NCBI RefSeq assembly: GCF_016744155.1
Contig: NZ_JADGEW010000001.1
Location: 425,714-489,713 of the forward strand
DNA length: 64,000 nucleotides
Direction: 5' to 3'
From: Amphritea sp.
GTDB lineage: Bacteria; Pseudomonadota; Gammaproteobacteria; Pseudomonadales; Balneatricaceae
The translations under genes and the position numbers were made by a program. The notes beneath the pieces are model-generated. The model did no database searches, had not been told where the DNA came from, and saw only the letters and a program-made list of their open reading frames with translations. The number at the start of each line of letters is the position of its first letter. Position 1 is the stretch's first letter. This document shows, one piece after another, positions 29,301-37,579 of this stretch.

Positions 29301-29809
29301 AGCACCGGTATCATCGCGTCCATGAACGCGTAGTCGCTCTGATGCGGCAGAGTAGAAGATTTGCTGGCGTGGTCATCACCGGCAACGGCCAGTACGCCGC
29401 CCAGTGGAGAGGTACCAAAGGCATTGGCGTGTTTCAGCACATCACCGGTGCGATCGACACCCGGCCCCTTGCCATACCAGAGGCCAAACACACCATCGTA
29501 GCGTGCGCCTTCAAACACGTTGACCTGTTGCGAACCCCATACAGCGGTGGCTCCTAAGTCTTCGTTGACGCCGGGCTGAAAGGTAATGTTGTATTCATCT
29601 AAGTAGTCACGGATCTGCCACAGGGTCTTGTCAAAATGCCCCAGTGGTGAACCGCGGTAACCGGAGATGAAACCGGCAGTATTGAGTCCGGCGGCACGGT
29701 CACGCTGGGCTTGTAACATGGGCAGACGTGCCAGTGCCTGGCTACCGGTCAGATAGACGCGACCGGACTGCTTTTCCCACTTATCCTGCAGGGTAATAGT
29801 TTGCTGCAT
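26336..29809 (-). CDS. Fused indolepyruvate ferredoxin oxidoreductase
   Basis: A 1157-residue fusion of the alpha and beta parts of indolepyruvate/2-oxoacid:ferredoxin oxidoreductase, as found in many proteobacteria. N-terminal pyrimidine-binding and core domains (about 1-400) precede the TPP-binding region (FCSGCPHNTSTTLPEG near residue 435). A 4Fe-4S segment lies around 625-680 (CEGCGDCG and CNKDFSCVRGFCP), and a gamma-type domain (about 720-900; MLTGVGGTGVVT). It oxidatively decarboxylates aryl or branched 2-oxoacids to acyl-CoA. With the dehydrogenase and transporter it forms an amino-acid catabolic cluster. Confidence 0.93.
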   Translation of the reverse strand: MQQTITLQDKWEKQSGRVYLTGSQALARLPMLQAQRDRAAGLNTAGFISGYRGSPLGHFDKTLWQIRDYLDEYNITFQPGVNEDLGATAVWGSQQVNVFEGARYDGVFGLWYGKGPGVDRTGDVLKHANAFGTSPLGGVLAVAGDDHASKSSTLPHQSDYAFMDAMIPVLYPSGIQEMLDYGLYGWAMSRYSGCWVGMKALAEVMDSAISANLDQARLEINTPTNFELPSDGLNARWPDKPLQQEERLHRYKIHAAQAFCRTNRLDRTIIETTTPRFGIVTTGKSYLDVLQALEDLGISHQQAASLGIRLYKVAMPWPLEPEGIHEFAQGLNEVLVIEEKRGLIEDQLKEQLYSWQDQSTRPIIVGKRDDQNNELLTSLGELTPAMIARAIAARIAPFYNSEKISNRLDFLTGKEAELAQPRSLLERTPHFCSGCPHNTSTTLPEGSRALGGIGCHYMATWMDRGTDTFTQMGGEGTTWIGQAPFTNNKHVFQNLGDGTYFHSGLLAIRATVAAGVNITYKVLYNDAVAMTGGQPIDGTLTVQQISHQLYGEGIRRIALVSDEPNKYPSRAEFADGVTFHHRDDLHTVQIELRELSGCTVIIYDQTCAAEKRRRRKRNEMTDPDKRVVINPEICEGCGDCGIQSNCLSLLPKETDRGRKRSIDQSSCNKDFSCVRGFCPSFVTVKGGTLRKPEAVGSNLAFTELPEPILPSCSTPYNIMLTGVGGTGVVTVSALLGMAAHIEGKGAGVLDQIGLAQKFGAVMSHIRIADTQDQIHTVRIPAGETDLMIGFDLMVSASEEALGKLDRQRSHVVVNNHETMPAAFTRDPDIQVPTEAMQQVIRDTAINNGSHSLDATQLATALLGDGMAVNLFCIGFAWQKGLIPLGSEAIEQAIELNGVAIKANKQAFLWGRRAAFGLAQVQAIANPDPQVQAVKLMPSLNEVIEREMTHLRDYQNDTLARRYKALVDKVQQAEKAQTNSTSLTLAVAENYSKVLAYKDEYEVARQLTSTQFRKQLEAQFEGDLKLEFNLAPPLVSRINPATGRPRKRLFSEKVLPLFRLLAKMRSLRGTPLDLFGYGTDRRLERRLISEYEGDIQQLLTSLSSYSHQDACELARLPAVIRGYGPVKEAAYDRAQQQRQELLARVSQTNDSQQPAPVL

Positions 29810-30704
29810 GCTGAGATCTCCTGGTGCTGAACAGGTACAGTCGAGCTGTCTGTATCAGAACGAATCAGAAAGAAAAAAGAGAAAGAAGATGTAACGCCGG
29901 CGGGCTATGCGCGCGCAGGCAGGCTTAAGTCAATTAGGGGAGGCGGTGAATCACTCGCCAGGAGCGAAACGGGTACAGCGGATGCATTTAGGCTGTGCAC
30001 AGGGGCACTGAGATGAGAGAGACGCATTGTCATTACAAAATACCTTTAACCTTGCTGGATCGCAGCAATGGCCGAATATTGTTTTTATTGTACCGGCGGG
30101 TAGCCGGGGAATTACTACAGCACACCCTTTGGGTTTTAGGGGGTACTGGCGAGAAATACTAGCGGTGGGCTTTTTTTAAGTCAAGTAGGGTTTTAAGGGC
30201 GGAAATCTATTCGAATCTTAGTATTATCCTGCAATTTTGTTAATTTACGATAAAATACTCTGTCTATGTATTGTAGGTATAAACCCGTATCTCCATGAAA
30301 CGCAACGAAAATACCAAGATTGTCGTTACGCGAAAATAAACTGTTTGGAATATGAAAATTAGTAAGAAAGATTTTTATTAAAAAAGTGGTTTTTGGAGAG
30401 GTAAATTATGTACATTCTTTAGGTTAACAAGTAGTAGAACTTCTACGAAAAACTAGTCGATTCAAGCATAGCTAAGAGGTCTTCTTGCTCATACTAAAGG
30501 TGTTCTGATTGTGTAGCATGGCGGAAGGGGGACGCTAAGGTGCCTACTATTTTCGACAATAGGATTGGAGGGCTCTTCTCATTATTTCGTGTTTTTTTTT
30601 GTGATTTTTATAGAAGAGCTGCTTATATTGTTGAAGTTTAATGCTAATTAAAATGAATGGTACAGAAAGAAGCAGAGTAAAAATAAAAAGGTACTAATCT
30701 TCAT
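29810..30704. other. Long intergenic region at the start of the accessory region
   Basis: About 0.9 kb without a convincing gene. The left part should contain the minus-strand promoter of the oxidoreductase; a 42-codon minus-strand frame (29905-30033) is mentioned in the findings. From about 30170 the sequence becomes markedly AT-rich, which I take as the edge of the accessory region. No repeat of the tmRNA 3' end, no integrase remnant and no insertion sequence is visible here. Confidence 0.5.
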
Positions 30705-30720
30705 CTGTCTATTTATACAG
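30705..30720. promoter_or_regulatory. LexA-type SOS box upstream of the restriction-modification operon
   Basis: CTGTCTATTTATACAG at 30705-30720 matches the gammaproteobacterial LexA consensus CTGT-(AT)4-ACAG at 14 of 16 positions, including both CTGT/ACAG ends. It ends 28 bp before the methylase start codon, where a core promoter would lie. Confidence 0.6.
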
Positions 30721-30748
30721 TATTTTATTGTTTGTTAGGGAATGATGT

Positions 30749-32155
30749 GTGAGAATATATCACTCATTTGACCCAGAGGAAGTGCTAGTGTCCGAGCAGC
30801 AATTAGATGAATTTTCGTTACTGAAGCGTGTGCTTGAAGTGTACGATCAGAAACAGGTCGCGGAAAAGCTCAATGGCAGTAGCGGCGATAACTGGAACCG
30901 TGAAGCAATCAATCGTTGGGTCAATGGGAAAGCATCTCCGAAGCTGTCTCATTATGAATATATTATCTTAGAGAGTATGCTTCCACAGCCTCCAGAAAGT
31001 GACTCCCATGACTTTACGTTTATAGATTTGTTTGCCGGGATAGGAGGTATACGTAAAGGTTTCGAAGACGCAGGCGGAAAGTGTTTGTTTACCAGCGAGT
31101 GGAATAAGTATTCTGTACGTACGTATAAGGCAAACCATTACAACGATCCTGATAAGCACACATTTAACGAAGATATCCGGGAAGTAACTCTCTCAGATGA
31201 TGAGAATGTAAGTGAAGAGCAAGCTTACAGGCATATCGATTCAGTAGTGCCGCATCATGATGTATTGTTGGCGGGCTTTCCCTGTCAGCCCTTCTCCATT
31301 GCGGGTGTTTCTAAGAAGAATGCATTAGGACGTGCTCATGGCTTTGAGTGCCAGACTCAGGGAACTTTGTTCTTTGATGTTGCGAGAATAATTAAAGCTA
31401 AGCAGCCAGCTGCTTTTGTCTTGGAAAATGTTAAAAATCTTCGTAGCCACGATAAAGGTAAGACTTTTAAGATCATCATGGAAACGTTAGATGAGCTGGG
31501 TTACGAAGTTGCAGACATGGAAGCGGCAGGAGCTGATGATCCGAAGATCATTGATGGGAAGCACTTCCTTCCTCAGCATCGAGAGCGGGTTGTTTTGGTT
31601 GGTTTCCGAAGAGATCTCGATGTTCATCAGGGCTTCACGCTGAGAGATATATCAAAATATCATCCTGAAACAGCAGTTACACTTTCAGATATTTTAACTC
31701 CAGAAGAAGATGTGGATAGTCGCTATATCCTTACACCTAAGTTATGGGCTTATCTGTATAACTATGCGAAGAAGCATAAAGCTAAAGGAAATGGCTTTGG
31801 TTATGGTTTGGTTAGTGACAAGGACATAACTCGAACACTTTCAGCCAGATATTACAAAGATGGTTCTGAGATACTGATCGATAGAGGTTGGGATTTTGTG
31901 AAGGGTTTCGAAGATGGAGAAAACCTTGAGAGACGGCCACGGCGGCTTACTCCACGTGAATGTGCACGGCTAATGGGTTTTGATAAGAAGGGTGAGGCTG
32001 AATTTAAAATCCCTGTTTCGGATACTCAGTCTTATAAGCAGTTTGGTAATAGTGTCGTTGTTCCTGTATTTGCAGCTGTTGCGGGTCTAATGAAAGACAG
32101 AATCATGGAGTCTAAAACAAAAAGTATTCAGCAAAGCCTTTTTGATGTTGCCTGA
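30749..32155 (+). CDS. DNA (cytosine-5-)-methyltransferase, EcoRII/Dcm-like
   Basis: A 468-residue C5 methylase. The N-terminal 80 residues resemble a helix-turn-helix ([22 protein letters not shown]), as in M.EcoRII and Dcm. Motif I is [15 protein letters not shown] (about 90-104), motif [14 protein letters not shown] with catalytic Cys about 179, motif VI ENVKNL, motif [15 protein letters not shown], motif [12 protein letters not shown]. The GTG start follows TAGGGA. With the EcoRII-type nuclease downstream, methylation of the inner C of CCWGG is the likely activity (inference from family). Confidence 0.92.
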   Translation: MRIYHSFDPEEVLVSEQQLDEFSLLKRVLEVYDQKQVAEKLNGSSGDNWNREAINRWVNGKASPKLSHYEYIILESMLPQPPESDSHDFTFIDLFAGIGGIRKGFEDAGGKCLFTSEWNKYSVRTYKANHYNDPDKHTFNEDIREVTLSDDENVSEEQAYRHIDSVVPHHDVLLAGFPCQPFSIAGVSKKNALGRAHGFECQTQGTLFFDVARIIKAKQPAAFVLENVKNLRSHDKGKTFKIIMETLDELGYEVADMEAAGADDPKIIDGKHFLPQHRERVVLVGFRRDLDVHQGFTLRDISKYHPETAVTLSDILTPEEDVDSRYILTPKLWAYLYNYAKKHKAKGNGFGYGLVSDKDITRTLSARYYKDGSEILIDRGWDFVKGFEDGENLERRPRRLTPRECARLMGFDKKGEAEFKIPVSDTQSYKQFGNSVVVPVFAAVAGLMKDRIMESKTKSIQQSLFDVA

Positions 32156-32162
32156 TTAAGTT

Positions 32163-32576
32163 ATGGCTGATGTACACTCTCCTAGTGTCCGTAGTAAGAA
32201 TATGGCAGCTATAAAAGGGAAGGATACGAAACCAGAAATAGCTGTAAGAAAATTCTTATATGCTAATGGCTTACGTTATCGGCTTCACCGTAAAGACTTA
32301 GCGGGGAAGCCTGATATTACGTCGTTTAAATATAAAACAGTTGTCTTTGTGAATGGTTGTTACTGGCACAGGCATAAAGGCTGCAAATTCTCCACAATGC
32401 CTAAATCTAATACCGAGTTTTGGGTTACTAAGTTTCAGGGAACCGTTGCCCGAGATATGCGTAACTACGCTGTACTAAAAGATAATGGCTGGAATGTCAT
32501 TGTCATTTGGGAATGTGAAGTGAATAATCGCTCTTATGAAGAATGGGTTGCTACAAGGATAAGGGCGAATGTCTGA
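32163..32576 (+). CDS. vsr: Very short patch repair endonuclease (Vsr)
   Basis: A 137-residue mismatch endonuclease that nicks next to T:G mismatches produced by deamination of 5-methylcytosine. Family motifs are SKNMAAIKGKDTKPE at the N-terminus, the catalytic aspartate in KPDI (about residue 52) and the zinc-binding phrase VNGCYWHRHKGC. It starts 7 bp after the methylase and its end overlaps the nuclease gene by 8 bases, so all three form one operon. Vsr next to a cytosine methylase is the expected pairing. Confidence 0.95.
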   Translation: MADVHSPSVRSKNMAAIKGKDTKPEIAVRKFLYANGLRYRLHRKDLAGKPDITSFKYKTVVFVNGCYWHRHKGCKFSTMPKSNTEFWVTKFQGTVARDMRNYAVLKDNGWNVIVIWECEVNNRSYEEWVATRIRANV

Positions 32577-33765
32577 TTTTGGTGCGTTAAAGGATTATAT
32601 TAAAGGGGCATCGGTAAAACGTTTAAGTGCTGTTGAATGTGACCCAAATAGTTCAAATCAACATGAGTTGAACGGTACAAAGAGAATGAGAGGTTTGCTT
32701 GGCGAAAAGGCTGAGTTTTCCGCTAATTTCATTCGACTTGAGGATGATGAAGAAAAAATTGAAATATCTTCGGCTGCTGTTACATGGTATGACGCGCGTG
32801 AATCCCATCCGAAGCGTTCTGAATACCGTTTTTATTATCAGAATAATCCTGCAATAGAGCTGGCTGTTGCAGGTGATCCATTGGCCGTTATTTTGAAGAA
32901 TAATGGTCAGATTCTATTTGTTTCAGCACCTCAGGGGTCGCAATCAGAATTGGAACTGTTTGAGCTTTTTGGTGATCAGATCAGCCAAAGCTTTAAAGTG
33001 GTTGATTTTGCGGATAATAGTGAAAGCCTCAGTACGACAAAAAGGTTTATTCTTGAAGAATTAGGGATAGAAGTTAAAGCAGACTATGGGGAAAGTTACC
33101 TAGAACTAATTACAGAGCGTTTTGGAGGTTTTGTCTTTCCAAAAACAAAGATATTCTCTGAACTTGCACGTGAAGTAGCTGGACACTTTAGTGATTACAG
33201 CACAGTAGATGAAGCCATAATCAGCTGGTGGGATACTGAAGAAGCAATGTTCAGACAACTTGAGGGGGCTTTGATTGACCAAAAGTTAGATGAAGGTTTT
33301 ACTGATGCAGATGATTTCTTAACCTTCTCACAAACTATCAGGCAGCGCAGGAATTCCAGAGCAGGAAATGCGCTCGAAAACCACTTGGCTCATCTGTTTT
33401 GTGAAAAGGGTATTCGTTGTGCATGGGAGCCCAAAACTGAAAACAATAAAAAGCCGGACTTTATATTTCCCTCAATAGAAGAGTATAGGGAATTAGATTT
33501 TCCAATAGACAGGTTAACAATGCTTGGTGTAAAGACTACTTGCAAGGACCGCTGGCGGCAGGTGTTGACCGAAGCGAATAGAATTGAACATAAGCATTTA
33601 TTTACTCTTCAGCCGAAGATATCATCGAATCAAACAAATGAGATGAAAGATTCAAAGTTACAGCTAGTTATCCCTCAATCAATCCATGTGACTTATACAG
33701 AAGACCAACGCTCATGGTTATGGAATTTCGAAACATTTGTTAGCCATGTGAGCAGGCTTCAATAA
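32569..33765 (+). CDS. EcoRII-like type IIE restriction endonuclease
   Basis: A 398-residue protein. The N-terminal half (1-about 170) fits the effector DNA-binding domain of EcoRII; the C-terminal half carries the PD-(D/E)XK-like catalytic core with RRNSRAGNALENHLAHLF, KKPDFIFPS (about residues 294-302) and GVKTTCKDRWRQVL (about 319-332). These are the strongest conserved blocks of the EcoRII family, which cuts CCWGG when two sites are bound. It overlaps vsr by 8 bases. The recognition sequence is inferred, not read directly. Confidence 0.9.
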   Translation: MSDFGALKDYIKGASVKRLSAVECDPNSSNQHELNGTKRMRGLLGEKAEFSANFIRLEDDEEKIEISSAAVTWYDARESHPKRSEYRFYYQNNPAIELAVAGDPLAVILKNNGQILFVSAPQGSQSELELFELFGDQISQSFKVVDFADNSESLSTTKRFILEELGIEVKADYGESYLELITERFGGFVFPKTKIFSELAREVAGHFSDYSTVDEAIISWWDTEEAMFRQLEGALIDQKLDEGFTDADDFLTFSQTIRQRRNSRAGNALENHLAHLFCEKGIRCAWEPKTENNKKPDFIFPSIEEYRELDFPIDRLTMLGVKTTCKDRWRQVLTEANRIEHKHLFTLQPKISSNQTNEMKDSKLQLVIPQSIHVTYTEDQRSWLWNFETFVSHVSRLQ

Positions 33766-33788
33766 ATTCTGTTGCGGATATGATTGAT

Positions 33789-33816
33789 AACCGCCTAATT
33801 ATATGGGCGGTTTCCA
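33789..33816 (+). terminator. Terminator after the restriction-modification operon
   Basis: AACCGCC (33789-33795) and GGCGGTT (33806-33812) with a 10-nt AT-rich loop, then TTCC. The T-tract is short. Confidence 0.6.
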
Positions 33817-33854
33817 TATCCTGTTACTTCTTAAGTTTTTCAATATGCAGTATT

Positions 33855-34298
33855 TTCATCAGAAATTTTTCGAAGATCGGTTCGCTGACGCCAGAGCGAA
33901 TTCGCCGGATCTAAGCTGATGAACTAGGAGTTGAAGAGTCAGTACTTGGTCTACATGGCGTCTATGACGAGCATCAACTTGAAGAGTTTGGCTACACTGC
34001 GATTTATTTACCGAGCAATAAAGCAAGCAGCAACACCGGAATCTTTAGCAAAGAGAGCAGAGGCTCTATGTGGAGCTTTACTACATAGCCCTAATTAGCA
34101 GGGCATGATAAAGATCTAGCCATAACAGGCCACTACGGCACAAATAAACTCGAAAAAATAAAGAGCGCCATAGATCAAATAAATCGTGAAAATCACGGAT
34201 CTCTCGATCACATCGACTTCAATGTCTACGAAAATAGAAAACCAAAACGCGAAATCAAGAAAACAAAGCCTCGTATAAGAAGAACTCAACGTATATAA
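33855..34298 (+). pseudogene. Decayed gene of unknown function with three in-frame stops
   Basis: One plus-strand frame stays protein-like for about 148 codons although interrupted by TAA (33912), TAG (34086) and TAA (34092). Readable pieces include KIGSLTPERIRRI, then ADELGVEESVLGLHGVYDE, EEFGYTAIYLPSNKAS and, after the stops, LAITGHYGTNKLEKIKSAI and a lysine/arginine-rich end. There is no start codon with a ribosome binding site. The family is not recognised. It is best read as a decayed remnant within the accessory region. Confidence 0.45.
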
Positions 34299-34450
34299 CA
34301 TCTGACAGTCAAAGCAAACCAGCATTGTCCATTTGTATCCTCACAAGATCAATTCTTTCGAAAGTTTTGAGTTTATAATAACGGATGATATTGCAGGGCA
34401 TAATTCTCTACCTTCAAAATCACATACACCTTAAAAAGGAATAAATTAAA

Positions 34451-35413
34451 ATGGACAAAAAACATATTTTTGAACTACTCGGTAATTTCATAAAATCTAT
34501 TTGTGATAACTGGTTTGTCATTGTGTTTTTTTTTGGTGTATTAGCACTTTTTTTAGGTCATATACTGCCATTATTTAGTTATAAAGAAGAATCTGTCACA
34601 TTAGGAAATGTCATTATTTTTTCAAGTGTTTTTGCCTCTTTCACTCGATGGATTTCTGTAAGAGGAATAATCAAAAAAACCCTAAATGAAATTTTATCCT
34701 CAAAAGAGCATCTCGCTAACAATAAAAACTTTGACAACGTATGGAAAACTTTAGTGGAGGTAGCAATTGAGAAACACAATCCACATTTGACTAATTTTTT
34801 GGAAAACTCATCTGTAAGATCATACATTCCTCAAGAAGGTGAGTTATTTTATAGTAGCTATACTCAACATCTAGATATTGAGTGGTCGAATGAAGAAGAA
34901 AGGTTAGTCAAAATTATCGAGACTACTAAGGTCACTGTCAAAACTAAAGACAACTCTTTACACAAAATGCCTTATAACTTTGTAGCTAGCATGCCTATAG
35001 GAAAAAGATGGACATACTCCATAGAATCTTTAAAAGTCGGCAAAAACTGCTGTTTAAGTCAGGTAAAGGTTGAAGGCTACTCAACCAACAATGAAGCTCG
35101 AGAAGACCAATTCAAAACTAACTATGAATTAGAGCTAGAAGGGAATACCGAATATCACATTCATAGAATCATGCATCGAGAAATCTGCTTGGACTACGAA
35201 CCATACATAATCGTAGTATCAGGTAAACACACGTGGATGCCCGAAATATCATGCTCTACAAATAAAACAGGAGTTAAAGGCGCATTCAACTCTACAGGTA
35301 CTTTAGAAGAGTTTGATACGATTGCCGGTCGTAACAACTCAAATGAATTCTGCGAAAGGCATCCAGGTCTTATGCTTAAGGGACAAGGCTATATCCTTTG
35401 CCTAAGCAAATAG
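34451..35413 (+). CDS. Unrecognised protein with N-terminal membrane segments
   Basis: A 320-residue protein that matches no family I know. Two hydrophobic segments lie near the N-terminus (about residues 21-43, including WFVIVFFFGVLALFLGHIL, and 50-66). A charged helical stretch follows, then a strand-rich soluble domain from about residue 130 with HIHRIMHREIC and several cysteines. AAAGGA 10 bases upstream supports the ATG. Codon use is AT-rich, unlike the core genome. It is a single-gene unit with its own terminator, downstream of a restriction operon; a defence role is conceivable but unsupported. Confidence 0.75.
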   Translation: MDKKHIFELLGNFIKSICDNWFVIVFFFGVLALFLGHILPLFSYKEESVTLGNVIIFSSVFASFTRWISVRGIIKKTLNEILSSKEHLANNKNFDNVWKTLVEVAIEKHNPHLTNFLENSSVRSYIPQEGELFYSSYTQHLDIEWSNEEERLVKIIETTKVTVKTKDNSLHKMPYNFVASMPIGKRWTYSIESLKVGKNCCLSQVKVEGYSTNNEAREDQFKTNYELELEGNTEYHIHRIMHREICLDYEPYIIVVSGKHTWMPEISCSTNKTGVKGAFNSTGTLEEFDTIAGRNNSNEFCERHPGLMLKGQGYILCLSK

Positions 35414-35545
35414 TGCTATGCTAGTATCTACTATAGACATTATAACTTCCGCAACCCTACAGGTAATATATATGGCGTATTCAACTAAGGAACTTAGTTA
35501 AACTGGCGTAAAGTATCGAAAAATTAAGGGGTTAGCTCATCTCGA

Positions 35546-35576
35546 GACCACAGTAATAACACTGTGGTCTTTTTGT
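35546..35576 (+). terminator. Terminator after the two-TM gene
   Basis: GACCACAG (35546-35553), 8-nt loop, CTGTGGTC (35562-35569), followed by TTTTTG TTTG. It is about 130 bp after the stop codon. Confidence 0.8.
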
Positions 35577-36184
35577 TTGTGGTTTTTACAAATTTGTTTC
35601 ACCCAGCGACTAACCTGAGCAGGTTGGTACTCAGCACCGCGCGTTGTCCGGTACCCACTGGCGTTCAGTGCTACAGCAATCTACCTTGTTTTATTTCGCA
35701 GACCACCCAGTTTAACCCCACGCTCTTTAGCAGCTGCCAACAGCTACCCTTCGGGCTAGCTAAAGCTGTTCAGACTTTGCCTTTTGCAGTGTCGTTTTTA
35801 AGTGAAACGCAGAGGGCAGGCGACGAAGCCAACTAAACATCGGGGTGGGTTTGAATTGTTAAGGCCTTGATATTAGAAGGTAATATAAAGCTGCACACTC
35901 AATAATAAATGGGGTCAGAATAGAATTAGTTTTATCTGCAGCCGCTAGTTGTATAGAGCCGAAGAGGGTGTCCGCTTGCTATGGTGGCCAGTGATATGGG
36001 CGAATTAGGTCGGAGTTCTGTGAAGTGCTTCAGAGGTTGTTTCTGTATCCTGCTGTAAAGGCGTCGTATATTATTGAGTGCTAGGACAGCTGCGAATAAG
36101 TCCCTATTTCATGTAGAAGCATCAGGTAGCATGGGGCTTTTGCGTCGCCGGATAACACTTGTCCGCACCTTACTTGGCTCAGGT
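35577..36184. other. Gene-free stretch with a degenerate repeat
   Basis: About 0.6 kb in which no reading frame looks like a real protein. It contains several short inverted repeats (for example AACCTG/CAGGTT near 35605) and copy A of a dispersed repeat (35909-35965). It may be the remains of mobile DNA, but no transposase is readable. Confidence 0.4.
35909..35965 (+). repeat. Dispersed repeat, copy A
   Basis: A block of about 57 bp starting ATGGGGTCAGAATAGAATTA and ending near GAGCCGAAGA. It is about 84 percent identical by eye to copy B at 38926-38982, in the same orientation. The two copies bracket the tetR-HPP-marR-thioesterase block. A partial third copy (first 18 bp) lies at 39636. Confidence 0.7.
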
Positions 36185-36772
36185 TTAGCTTCTAACGCTC
36201 TTGTTCCCTTGAAGCAGCTGCAAGGCGGTGGCTTTTGCTTTAATTGCAGCAAGCCGGTCTCCTTGTACATGGGCCAGAGAAACAGCGCCTTCTTTGAGCA
36301 GGCATAATGCATTGGTGAAAGCGTTTACTTCAACTGGCTCGAGATCCAGCGTTTCTACCTGAGTTCTGATGAGTTGAGCAACACGCTCTTTATGGCGGCA
36401 GCAGAGTTGGTGAAGAAGATTGTTGGGTTCACTGAATTCGGCACTAACATTGATAAAGAAACAGCCATGAAAGGGCAGTAGCTCATCAACCCGGTCATTA
36501 AACCAGTCATCAAGTGCATCAAATAAACCCCCGACTTTGTCTGGGCCGGGCGTCGCTTGATCCAACCGACTTTTTAGCCAGTTATGAAAGCGCTGGTCAC
36601 GGAACTCAAGAACGGCTGAGACTAGCTCTTCTTTGCCAGAGAAGTGATGATATAAGGTTTTTTTAGCAACGCCTGATTCGGACAATATCTCATTGATCCC
36701 AACCGCATGTACTCCCTTCGAGTAAAAGAGTTTAAAGGCTGTTATAACCAGCTGAAGTCGTTTGTCGGACAT
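36185..36772 (-). CDS. TetR-family transcriptional regulator
   Basis: A 195-residue repressor. The N-terminal helix-turn-helix is typical (AFKLFYSKGVHAVGINEIL, then SGVAKKTLYHHFSGKEELV); the remaining helices form the ligand-binding domain and contain several cysteines (CFF, LCCRHK). The ATG at 36772 follows AGGTG. It is divergent from an HPP-family membrane protein, and the shared 120-bp gap holds two matching palindromes, so it probably represses both genes. The operator resembles those of the NemR/AcuR group (TAGAC...GTCTA), which sense electrophiles; ligand is inference. Confidence 0.88.
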   Translation of the reverse strand: MSDKRLQLVITAFKLFYSKGVHAVGINEILSESGVAKKTLYHHFSGKEELVSAVLEFRDQRFHNWLKSRLDQATPGPDKVGGLFDALDDWFNDRVDELLPFHGCFFINVSAEFSEPNNLLHQLCCRHKERVAQLIRTQVETLDLEPVEVNAFTNALCLLKEGAVSLAHVQGDRLAAIKAKATALQLLQGNKSVRS

Positions 36773-36801
36773 GCTTTTCACCTGACTTTAAAGTAACAAT
36801 A

Positions 36802-36831
36802 TTGACAGGAGTAGACCGATCTGTCTACTAT
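36802..36831 (+). promoter_or_regulatory. Predicted promoter of the HPP-family gene
   Basis: TTGACA (36802-36807), 18-bp spacer, TACTAT (36826-36831). The spacer and -10 are covered by the left TetR operator, so bound repressor would block RNA polymerase. Confidence 0.6.
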
Positions 36832-36858
36832 GCGATGAATGGTAGACAGATCGGTCTA
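36812..36858. promoter_or_regulatory. Twin TetR-type operators
   Basis: TAGACCGATCTGTCTA (36812-36827) and its inverted copy TAGACAGATCGGTCTA (36843-36858) each are near-palindromes; together they form a 17-bp perfect inverted repeat with centres 31 bp apart, three helical turns. They lie between the divergent tetR and HPP genes. Confidence 0.8.
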
Positions 36859-36895
36859 TTTTGATGCGTTGTCCGGTAAATTTTTGGAGAATTAT

Positions 36896-37405
36896 ATGGC
36901 TGATCTGTTGGTGAAAATGAGAGGAGATGCCGCTTCTTTACCTGCAAAACATCCAGTCAGGAACATACTGCTTGCCGGGTTGGGTGGTTTTATTGCAATA
37001 GCGCTGCTGGCCTATTTGGCAGATAGCCTGGAAACTGTACTGATAATGGGCTCTTTTGGTGCTTCCTGTGTACTCGTATTCGGGTTTCCTGATGCGCCTT
37101 TTTCGCAACCCAGAAATGTGATTGCCGGGCATTTTATCAGTACGTTAACAGGGTTAACTTTTTTAATATTATTTGGTCCTGTTTGGTGGTCAGTCGCTTT
37201 GGCAGTTGGTGTTGCGATCATGTTGATGATGGCTAGCCGAACAGTACATCCACCGGCCGGTTCAAACCCGGTCATAGTGTTCCTACTTCAGCCGGGTTGG
37301 GATTATCTGTTGTTTCCTACCCTGAGTGGTGCGGTTCTCTTGGTGCTGGTAGCACTGCTATATAACAACCTGAGCCGGTCAGCTAACTATCCTAAATACT
37401 GGTAA
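36896..37405 (+). CDS. HPP-family integral membrane protein
   Basis: A 169-residue inner-membrane protein with four to five helices. The family motif is visible as SRTVHPPAGSNPV near residue 118, and GSFGASCVLVFGFPDAPFSQPRN earlier is described here by its core FGASC and SQPRN. The ATG at 36896 follows GGAGA; an upstream in-frame start at 36839 would overlap the operator. HPP proteins are linked to nitrite transport in some organisms, but the role here is unknown; control by the divergent TetR protein is likely. Confidence 0.85.
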   Translation: MADLLVKMRGDAASLPAKHPVRNILLAGLGGFIAIALLAYLADSLETVLIMGSFGASCVLVFGFPDAPFSQPRNVIAGHFISTLTGLTFLILFGPVWWSVALAVGVAIMLMMASRTVHPPAGSNPVIVFLLQPGWDYLLFPTLSGAVLLVLVALLYNNLSRSANYPKYW

Positions 37406-37546
37406 CCGCCGTTGTGAGGCATTTATCAGTCCGTAGTGATCTGATTGCCTTTCTTGGTTTGATGCATTTCAGAATCACCCTCGCCCTTGGCGTTCTTAGT
37501 CAGACCTGATCCCGATGTTTACCAAGTTTTTCAAAAATATTATCTT

Positions 37547-37555
37547 GTACACAAA
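37547..37555 (+). promoter_or_regulatory. Half-site upstream of marR
   Basis: GTACACAAA at 37547-37555, 25 bp before the marR start, resembles the arms (GTATACAAA and GTGCACAAA) of the palindrome downstream of marR at 38020-38040. It could be a MarR autoregulatory half-site. Confidence 0.35.
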
Positions 37556-37579
37556 ATACTTTCCTTCTAATATTCGATT

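Noticed and set aside
35564-35836. 90-codon plus-strand frame
   Set aside because: It begins inside the terminator, has no ribosome binding site and low-complexity composition.
35580-35870. Possible integron attC site
   Set aside because: Short inverted repeats are present but the paired core sites GTTRRRY/RYYYAAC could not be placed with proper spacing.
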